Of a DNA stretch of 18,589 bases, positions 13,644-18,589 are shown piece by piece. Origin of the DNA: Lachnospiraceae bacterium UBA3772 (GTDB lineage: Bacteria; Bacillota; Clostridia; Lachnospirales; Lachnospiraceae). The stretch covers positions 923-19,511 of the forward strand of contig DFFQ01000111.1 of NCBI GenBank assembly GCA_002371025.1. Direction: 5' to 3'. The notes beneath the pieces were generated by a model. The model saw nothing but the letters and a program-made list of their open reading frames with translations, was not told the DNA's origin and searched no databases. The position numbers and the translations under genes were made by a program. Numbering within the stretch: position 1 is the first letter of the stretch; each line of letters begins with the position of its first letter.

Positions 13644-15182
13644 TTACTGTCTATAATATGAAAGAAAATCCTTAAGTTTATCCATTGACTCAGAAAGAAC
13701 CTGAATTCTTGGAAGATAAACAATTCTGAAATGATCCGGATTTGGCCAGTTAAAGCCGCCGCCTCTTGTGATAAGGATGTGCTTGTCGTGAAGAAGGTCT
13801 AAAGCGAACTGCTCATCATCAGTTATATTGAATCTCTTATCTAACTTAGGGAAGATATAAAATGCTGCCTTTGGCTTTACAACTGAGACACCTGGGATAT
13901 CACATAAAGCATTGTAGATAAATTCTCTCTGATCGTAGATTCTTCCGCCTGGAACTATATAATTATTAACGCTCTGATAACCACCTAAGGCAGTCTGAAC
14001 GATAGACTGGGCAGGAACATTTGAACAGAGTCTCATGTTTGAAAGCATATTAAGGCCGGCGATGTAGTCCTTGGCGATACGCTTATTACCTGAAAGAACC
14101 ATCCAGCCGATACGATAACCTGCCACCATGTGAGATTTTGAAAGACCGCTAAATGTTACGCAGAAAAGATCAGGAGCAAGGCTTGCGATAGAAGTGTGCT
14201 TAAGGCCGTCCATTACAAGTCTGTCGTAAATTTCATCAGAGAAGATCATAAGCTGATGCTCTCTTGCAAGATCAACAATCTGCTGAAGGATCTCAACAGG
14301 ATAAAGAGCACCGGTTGGATTATTTGGATTGATTATAACGATGGCTTTGGTATTTGCAGTGATCTTTTTTCTCATATCATCAATGTCAGGATACCATTCA
14401 GATTCCTCATCGCAAAGATAATGAACTGCCTTACCACCTGCAAGATTTACACAGGCTGTCCAGAGAGGATAGTCAGGAGCAGGAACTAAGACTTCATCAC
14501 CATCATTAAGAAGAGCGTTAAGAGAAAGCTGGATAAGTTCACTTACGCCGTTTCCTGTATAAATATCATCAATAGAAAGATTTGGAAGATTCTTTATCTG
14601 GCCGTACTGCATGATAGCTTTTCTTGCAGCAAAAAGACCTTTTGAATCAGAGTAACCTTCAGTTTCAGTAAGCTGTGCGCTCATATCATGAACTACTTCA
14701 TCAGGAGTTCTAAAACCAAATGGTGCCGGATTACCGATGTTAAGCTTAAGGATAGAAGTACCCTGAGCTGTCATACGGTTAGCTTCATCAAGTACTGGAC
14801 CACGAACATCATAAAGAACATTATCTAATTTTGAACTTTTGCAAAATTCTCTCATATTATCTGACCTTTCTGGACTATTGCCATTGTTACCGGTTTGTTC
14901 AACTGTGTCTAAAGAAATTGAACTTTTTTGTGTATCTTTTAATTTGTCGGTTGATAGGTTGCTTGATTCTTCTCCCATAAGCCACTGAGGCTTAACCTGA
15001 AGAATGTCGGAAAGGCTTTTTATCATTTGTTCTCTTGGAACAGTCTTTCCACTTACATATTGACTCATATGACTTTTTCCGAGTTTGATACCCTGCTGGT
15101 TTGCCGCTCGGATAACGTCAGCCTGCTTCATATGAGCATTTTTCATTGCCAGTTTAAGGCGATCTGCAAATGTATCCTGCAT
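13644..15182 (-). CDS. XRE helix-turn-helix / class I aminotransferase fusion
   Basis: This 512-residue protein joins a DNA-binding domain to an enzyme. Residues about 3-70 are an XRE-type helix-turn-helix (KQADVIRAANQQGIKLGKSH region). A polar linker (about 71-110) leads to a full fold-type I aminotransferase close to AlaA, the glutamate-pyruvate transaminase: NPNNPTG at 285-291, SDEIYD at 315-320, and PLP lysine Lys349 in SGLSKSHMVAGYRIGW. AlaA itself lacks the N-terminal part. The architecture is catalogued (PRK13355, bifunctional HTH/aminotransferase) and recalls the unrelated MocR/PdxR regulators. It may sense PLP or an amino acid, or simply be an enzyme that controls its own gene. I chose ATG 15182 because AAAGGAAAGG lies 8 nt upstream; ATG 15203 has no ribosome binding site. 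Repeats of AAAAGTTCAA surround its promoter. Confidence 0.92.
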   Translation of the reverse strand: MQDTFADRLKLAMKNAHMKQADVIRAANQQGIKLGKSHMSQYVSGKTVPREQMIKSLSDILQVKPQWLMGEESSNLSTDKLKDTQKSSISLDTVEQTGNNGNSPERSDNMREFCKSSKLDNVLYDVRGPVLDEANRMTAQGTSILKLNIGNPAPFGFRTPDEVVHDMSAQLTETEGYSDSKGLFAARKAIMQYGQIKNLPNLSIDDIYTGNGVSELIQLSLNALLNDGDEVLVPAPDYPLWTACVNLAGGKAVHYLCDEESEWYPDIDDMRKKITANTKAIVIINPNNPTGALYPVEILQQIVDLAREHQLMIFSDEIYDRLVMDGLKHTSIASLAPDLFCVTFSGLSKSHMVAGYRIGWMVLSGNKRIAKDYIAGLNMLSNMRLCSNVPAQSIVQTALGGYQSVNNYIVPGGRIYDQREFIYNALCDIPGVSVVKPKAAFYIFPKLDKRFNITDDEQFALDLLHDKHILITRGGGFNWPNPDHFRIVYLPRIQVLSESMDKLKDFLSYYRQ

Positions 15183-15225
15183 AAATGAATCCTTTCCTTT
15201 CATTAAAAGTTCAAATTACTTTTTA

Positions 15226-15254
15226 GTTATAACATAAAATGAACTTCTAAACAA
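15226..15254 (-). promoter_or_regulatory. Candidate promoter of the aminotransferase fusion gene
   Basis: Read on the minus strand: TTGTTT (15254-15249), a 17-bp spacer and TATAAC (15231-15226), preceded by TG one base before the -10 (TGTTATAAC). A degenerate copy of the repeated motif (15239-15248) lies inside the spacer, an exact copy lies upstream (15262-15271) and another downstream of the start (15205-15214), as expected for a repressed promoter. Confidence 0.55.
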
Positions 15255-15281
15255 TATCAAATTGAACTTTTGGCGTAAGAC

Positions 15282-15310
15282 TTGCTAAAAAAACTATAAA
15301 AAGTTAAAAT
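15282..15310 (+). promoter_or_regulatory. Candidate promoter of the PAP2 gene
   Basis: TTGCTA (15282-15287), a 17-bp spacer and TAAAAT (15305-15310). The leader to ATG 15399 is about 80 nt. It begins 11 bp from the exact motif copy at 15262-15271, so the divergent promoters could be controlled together. Confidence 0.55.
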
Positions 15311-15398
15311 TTTTATATATTTTATATATGAGACCTATGGGTTAATCATATATATCATAGTTATTAGTTAAGAAATTGATGAATTGATAGAGGTCAGT

Positions 15399-15962
15399 AT
15401 GAAAGAATCAAAGGACTATGACATCTTTTATAAAAAAATAACTTCAAAGTTAAGAGAAAAAGAAGATATAAGCAATACTCTTTTTTTGATCAATAAGGGC
15501 GTGGAGTTTATTATGTACTTTTCTTATATGATGGTTCTTGTTAATTCATTTTTTTATGAGAAGGGTACATTAAATCCTGTTAAAGATCTATGGAAGATTG
15601 AAAATCTAAAAAGTTCAATTTTAACAACGGCGCCATTTGTGATTATTCCAGGGACCGGTTTTGTACTGCTTACCATCATACGTAAGGCGATAAATAGAAA
15701 GAGGCCTTATGAAAGCTGGGATTTAGACCAGCTTATCAAGAAAGATAAAAAGGGACAGTCAATGCCCAGCAGACATGTTTATTCTGCAGCGGTTATCGCA
15801 ATGTGTGTTTTATGTCTTAATCCCATCCTTGGTGTTCTCTGTATCATTATTGCAATACTTCTTGCAGGATTAAGAGTTATAGGGGGAGTTCATTATCCAA
15901 GTGATGTGGTAGTTGGCTTTATAGCCGGCATATTAACAGGTTTATTGATGTTCTTTTCTTAA
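15399..15962 (+). CDS. PAP2-family membrane phosphatase
   Basis: This 187-residue membrane protein is a type 2 phosphatidic acid phosphatase, which removes phosphate from lipid phosphates or pyrophosphates such as phosphatidate, phosphatidylglycerophosphate or undecaprenyl pyrophosphate; the substrate is not evident. All three catalytic motifs are present: Arg95-x6-Arg-Pro103 (usually Lys first), PSRH at 123-126, and Arg159-x5-His165-x3-Asp169 (RVIGGVHYPSD). Hydrophobic segments at about 32-52, 78-95, 127-143, 145-160 and 170-186 fit the usual compact bundle. ATG 15399 has AGAGG 5 nt upstream; the frame opens at TTG 15384 without better support. It is divergent from the aminotransferase fusion, with its own promoter and terminator, and carries one AAAAGTTCAA copy in its coding sequence. 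Confidence 0.9.
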   Translation: MKESKDYDIFYKKITSKLREKEDISNTLFLINKGVEFIMYFSYMMVLVNSFFYEKGTLNPVKDLWKIENLKSSILTTAPFVIIPGTGFVLLTIIRKAINRKRPYESWDLDQLIKKDKKGQSMPSRHVYSAAVIAMCVLCLNPILGVLCIIIAILLAGLRVIGGVHYPSDVVVGFIAGILTGLLMFFS

Positions 15963-16029
15963 GTATGAAGAGACTGAACAAAAAAACTTGATGAAAATCA
16001 ACATATCTAAATTTAAGAATCTACAATTG

Positions 16030-16070
16030 TGGCCGGTTATAGGTTTAACCTATAACTGGCCATATTTTTT
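16030..16070 (+). terminator. Terminator after the PAP2 gene
   Basis: TGGCCGGTTATAGGT (16030-16044) pairs with ACCTATAACTGGCCA (16048-16062), with one wobble and a TTA loop, followed by TATTTTTT. Confidence 0.95.
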
Positions 16071-16076
16071 ATATAT

Positions 16077-16105
16077 TTGTTTTATTATCCCAGGGAAGTT
16101 ATCAT
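16077..16105 (+). promoter_or_regulatory. Candidate promoter of the met operon
   Basis: TTGTTT (16077-16082), a 17-bp spacer and TATCAT (16100-16105). It lies just past the previous terminator. The leader to ATG 16164 would be about 52 nt, too short for a SAM riboswitch. That leader contains the 10-mer AAAGCTTCGT twice (16125-16134 and 16140-16149). Confidence 0.5.
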
Positions 16106-16163
16106 AAGTGACATCAAAGAAAACAAAGCTTCGTTAAGTAAAGCTTCGTGGAAGGAAATTAAA

Positions 16164-16979
16164 ATGGCGATAATAGAGACTAAGAATTTGTATAAGACAT
16201 TTGATATTAAGGGAAACACGGTAAATGCCTTAAATGATATCAATCTTTCAATTGATGAAGGAGATATATATGGAATAATCGGAATGTCTGGAGCAGGAAA
16301 GAGTACTCTGGTAAGATGCCTTAACTTCCTTGAAAGACCTACGAAGGGCAGTGTTATCGTTGATAAAGAGGATTTAGGAACCCTTAGTGATAAAGACTTA
16401 CGAAAAAAGAGAAGCAATATTGGAATGATATTTCAAAGCTTCAACCTCCTGCAGCAAAAATCAGTAATTGATAATGTAAGTTTTCCACTGATCTTAAAAG
16501 GGGTTAAAAAGAAAGATGCAAGAGAAAGAGCAAGACAGCTTTTAGAAAGAGTTAACCTTTCAGATAAAGAAAAAGCTTATCCTTCTCAGTTATCTGGCGG
16601 ACAATGTCAAAGGGTTGCAATTGCAAGAGCACTTTCAACAAGTCCTAAGATCCTGTTATTAGATGAAGCTACCAGTGCACTTGATCCAAAGACCACTACA
16701 CAGATTTTAGATCTTCTAAAAGAGATCAATAAAGATATGGGAATAACCATGGTGGTGATAACTCATTCAATGGATGTGGTTAAAGCAATTTGTAATAAGG
16801 TAGCGATTATTGATGAAGGAAAACTAGTTGAAGATGGCTATGTAAATGAAATTTTTGCAAATCCAAGATCAAAAGCAACTAAGAATCTTATTGGAAATGT
16901 CATTTGCTTAGACCAGGCAAAGGAGGTGATGAGTAGTGTTAAAAGAACAAGTGATAAACATGCTTCTTCTTGGTATTAA
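16164..16979 (+). CDS. metN: Methionine ABC transporter ATPase MetN, short form
   Basis: This 271-residue ATPase powers D/L-methionine uptake with MetI and MetQ. It carries Walker A GMSGAGKST (40-48), Q-loop FQSFNLL, signature LSGGQCQRVAIARA (143-156, with Cys where Gln or Lys is usual), Walker B ILLLDEATSALD and the H-loop THSMD. Family-typical text includes DINLSIDEGDIYGIIG and IFANPRSKATKNLIG. MetN normally runs to about 340 residues with a C-terminal NIL/ACT-like domain that binds methionine and inhibits transport; here the chain ends just after the ATPase fold and the domain is absent. No remnant of it follows, since metI begins inside the last 44 bases. ATG 16164 has AAGGAA 6 nt upstream; an earlier in-frame TTG is not supported. 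Confidence 0.9.
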   Translation: MAIIETKNLYKTFDIKGNTVNALNDINLSIDEGDIYGIIGMSGAGKSTLVRCLNFLERPTKGSVIVDKEDLGTLSDKDLRKKRSNIGMIFQSFNLLQQKSVIDNVSFPLILKGVKKKDARERARQLLERVNLSDKEKAYPSQLSGGQCQRVAIARALSTSPKILLLDEATSALDPKTTTQILDLLKEINKDMGITMVVITHSMDVVKAICNKVAIIDEGKLVEDGYVNEIFANPRSKATKNLIGNVICLDQAKEVMSSVKRTSDKHASSWY

Positions 16980-17598
16980 AGACACTCTCTATATGACGAT
17001 ATTATCTACCATATGTGGTTATCTTTTGGGACTTCCTATGGGAGTGGCACTTAACTGTACAGCACCGGATGGATTAAAACCCAATAAGTATATATATCGT
17101 ATTTTAGATCTTATATCGAATCTGGTGAGAAGCGTACCATTTTTAATACTCCTTATCCTGCTGATTCCTCTTACCAGGGCAATCGTTGGAAAAAGTTATG
17201 GACCTACTGCAGTTATAGTCCCACTGACTATATGTGCAGCTCCTTATATAGGAAGAATGGTGGAATCATCTCTTAAGGAAGTGGATAAAGGCGTTATAGA
17301 AGCGGCAAGATCCATGGGAGCATCCAATTTACAGATAATACTTAAGGTACTTATTCCGGAAGCAAAGCCTTCTTTAATAGTTGGAGCTACAATCTGTACA
17401 GGAACTATACTTGGTTATTCAGCTATGGCAGGAACCGTTGGCGGCGGTGGTCTTGGGGATATAGCAGTAAGATATGGTTATTATAGATGGCAGACTGGAA
17501 TAATGGTGATCACCGTGGCGCTTATCGTTGTTTTATTCCAGATTTTCCAGAATGCCGGAATGAAGATAGCGAAGGTGACAGATAAGAGAACAAAGTAA
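16936..17598 (+). CDS. metI: Methionine ABC transporter permease MetI
   Basis: This 220-residue permease forms the membrane channel of the methionine importer. Five hydrophobic segments are visible, and the cytoplasmic coupling loop EAARSMGASNLQIILKVLIPEA matches the ABC permease EAA motif. The block AMAGTVGGGGLGDIAVRYGYYRW is typical of MetI. It starts with GTG at 16936, supported by the strong AGGAGGTGAT 9 nt upstream; ATG 16960 is in frame but less well placed. It overlaps the 3' end of metN by 44 bases in a different frame, so the two are translationally linked. Confidence 0.93.
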   Translation: MLKEQVINMLLLGIKDTLYMTILSTICGYLLGLPMGVALNCTAPDGLKPNKYIYRILDLISNLVRSVPFLILLILLIPLTRAIVGKSYGPTAVIVPLTICAAPYIGRMVESSLKEVDKGVIEAARSMGASNLQIILKVLIPEAKPSLIVGATICTGTILGYSAMAGTVGGGGLGDIAVRYGYYRWQTGIMVITVALIVVLFQIFQNAGMKIAKVTDKRTK

Positions 17599-17633
17599 GA
17601 ATAATTGAAATCAATGAAAAGAGGAAAGAATAT

Positions 17634-18515
17634 ATGAGATTAAAGAAAATAACATCAGTACTTTTAGCAGCAACATTTGCACTTTCATCACTTACAGCTT
17701 GTGGAAGCAAGAAGGGAGTTGATGATAACACATCAAAGGCAGATCAGAAAGTTGGAACAGCAACTGAGGCAGCAAAGGAATTAGAGACTATCACAGTAGC
17801 TGCATCAGCAACACCTCACGCAGAAATTCTTGAAGAGGCAAAACCACTTCTCGAAGCTAAGGGTTATAAGCTTGAAGTTACAGTATTTGATGATTACGTA
17901 CAGCCTAATCTTGTGGTAGAATCAGGAGAATTCGATGCGAACTACTTCCAGCACATCCCATACCTTGAGTCATTTAATAAGGAACAGGGAACACATCTTG
18001 TAAATGCTGGTGGAATCCACTATGAACCATTTGGAATCTATCCTGGAACAAAGAAGGATCTTAAAGATCTTGCTGATGGAGATACAATTGCAATTCCAAA
18101 TGATACAACTAATGAAGCAAGAGCCCTCCTTTTACTCCAGGCAAATGGTATCATTACTTTAAATGATGGCGCTGGACTTACAGCTACAGTAAATGACATT
18201 AAGGACAATCCAAAGAATATCAAGTTTGAAGAACTTGAGGCAGCTCAGGTAGCAAGAGTTATAGGCGAAGTAAGCTTTGTGGTACTTAATGGTAATTACG
18301 CCCTTGAAGCTGGTCTTTCAGCATCAAAGGATGCTATCGCTTATGAAACATCTGATTCAGATGCAGCTAAGACATACGTTAACTTAATTGCTGTAAAAGA
18401 AGGAAATGAAAATAATGAAAAGATCAAGGCTTTAGTTGAAGTCTTAAAGTCAGAAGAAATCACAAAGTTTATTAATGAGAAGTATGATGGAGCAGTAGTT
18501 CCATTTGCTGACTAA
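17634..18515 (+). CDS. metQ: Methionine-binding lipoprotein MetQ (NlpA family)
   Basis: This 293-residue lipoprotein captures methionine outside the membrane and delivers it to MetI. The signal peptide ends in the lipobox LTAC, so Cys23 should be lipid-modified. A short polar tether follows, then the NlpA fold: ITVAASATPHAEILEEAKP, VTVFDDYVQPNLVVESGEFDANYFQHIPYL, and IPNDTTNEARALLLLQANG. The length is normal. The ribosome binding site AGAGGAAAG is about 8 nt before the ATG and the gap after metI is 35 bp without a terminator, so it completes the metNIQ operon. A terminator follows. Confidence 0.95.
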   Translation: MRLKKITSVLLAATFALSSLTACGSKKGVDDNTSKADQKVGTATEAAKELETITVAASATPHAEILEEAKPLLEAKGYKLEVTVFDDYVQPNLVVESGEFDANYFQHIPYLESFNKEQGTHLVNAGGIHYEPFGIYPGTKKDLKDLADGDTIAIPNDTTNEARALLLLQANGIITLNDGAGLTATVNDIKDNPKNIKFEELEAAQVARVIGEVSFVVLNGNYALEAGLSASKDAIAYETSDSDAAKTYVNLIAVKEGNENNEKIKALVEVLKSEEITKFINEKYDGAVVPFAD

Positions 18516-18534
18516 TATATCTCTACATTATTCC

Positions 18535-18567
18535 AAAGAACCTGCTTTCATGTAGGTTCTTTTTTTG
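18535..18567 (+). terminator. Terminator after metQ
   Basis: AAAGAACCTGC (18535-18545) pairs with GTAGGTTCTTT (18552-18562), with one wobble and a TTTCAT loop; the T run continues to 18566. Confidence 0.93.
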
Positions 18568-18571
18568 GTTT

Positions 18572-18588
18572 GCGCGCCATGGGCGCGC
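18572..18588. repeat. GC-rich palindrome at the window edge
   Basis: GCGCGCC-ATG-GGCGCGC is a perfect 7-bp inverted repeat with a 3-nt loop, strikingly GC-rich for this DNA. Its design (tight stem, 3-nt AT-containing loop) resembles the hairpins at 56-166, so it may open another copy of that repeat family beyond the window. Confidence 0.55.
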
Positions 18589-18589
18589 T

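Larger units (their letters stand above)
14831..15618. promoter_or_regulatory. AAAAGTTCAA motif cluster, candidate XRE operators
   Basis: The 10-mer AAAAGTTCAA occurs exactly five times: minus strand at 14831-14840, 14918-14927 and 15262-15271; plus strand at 15205-15214 and 15609-15618. A near copy, AGAAGTTCAT, is on the minus strand at 15239-15248. Two lie in the linker-coding part of the fusion gene, three around its promoter and one in the PAP2 gene. I found no other exact copy in the window by eye. Binding by the fusion's own XRE domain is an inference. Confidence 0.55.

Noticed and set aside
16071..16163. SAM riboswitch (S-box) or T-box before metN
   Set aside because: The stretch between the PAP2 terminator and metN is too short and lacks the conserved S-box core or a T-box sequence; only a 10-bp direct repeat is present.
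16936..16979. Sequencing frameshift truncating metN
   Set aside because: The DNA directly downstream encodes metI from a strong ribosome binding site, leaving no room or remnant for a NIL domain in any frame; genuine loss is more likely.

Overview
The window is low-G+C Firmicutes DNA. An oxygen-sensitive class III ribonucleotide reductase, clean sigma-A promoters, strong Shine-Dalgarno sites and an XRE-aminotransferase fusion together suggest a strictly anaerobic clostridial organism, most likely a gut or rumen Lachnospiraceae member (Butyrivibrio/Pseudobutyrivibrio type). The family is an inference from gene content and composition; no rRNA or species marker is present.

Layout. 1-473: a cluster of small hairpin repeats, an iteron/DnaA-box-like cluster, then an NrdR box and a near-perfect promoter driving nrdD (474-2729). 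2761-5915: a secreted parallel beta-helix protein with its own promoter and terminator, then a putative SAM-dependent methyltransferase. 5956-7517: a COG2426 small membrane protein and a TIGR01212-type radical SAM protein. 7548-10356: a very AT-rich permease and ATPase pair resembling the lactococcin-972-group bacteriocin exporters, with no bacteriocin precursor in view. 10357-10843: a repeat-rich region with a 37-bp tandem repeat whose units each carry a ribosome binding site and a 10-13 codon micro-ORF, a very large terminator hairpin, and a second 68-78 bp tandem repeat. 10844-12310: a GNAT acetyltransferase and an unrecognised membrane protein, closed by a terminator nearly identical to, but inverted relative to, the one at 10485-10541. 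12315-15182 (minus strand): an MFS transporter and, upstream of it, an XRE helix-turn-helix / alanine-type aminotransferase fusion. 15399-15962: a PAP2 phosphatase, divergent from the fusion. 16164-18567: a methionine uptake operon, metN-metI-metQ, with a MetN that lacks the usual C-terminal NIL domain. The window ends in a GC-rich palindrome.

Most worth following up: (1) five exact copies of the 10-mer AAAAGTTCAA, plus one degenerate copy, clustered in and around the promoter of the XRE-aminotransferase fusion and reaching into the divergent PAP2 gene, a good candidate for the fusion protein's own operators; (2) the tandem micro-ORF array after the bacteriocin-type exporter, which also supplies up to four interchangeable left arms for one terminator right arm; (3) the pair of inverted, almost identical terminators bracketing 10.5-12.3 kb; (4) the iteron-like cluster upstream of the NrdR-controlled nrdD promoter.
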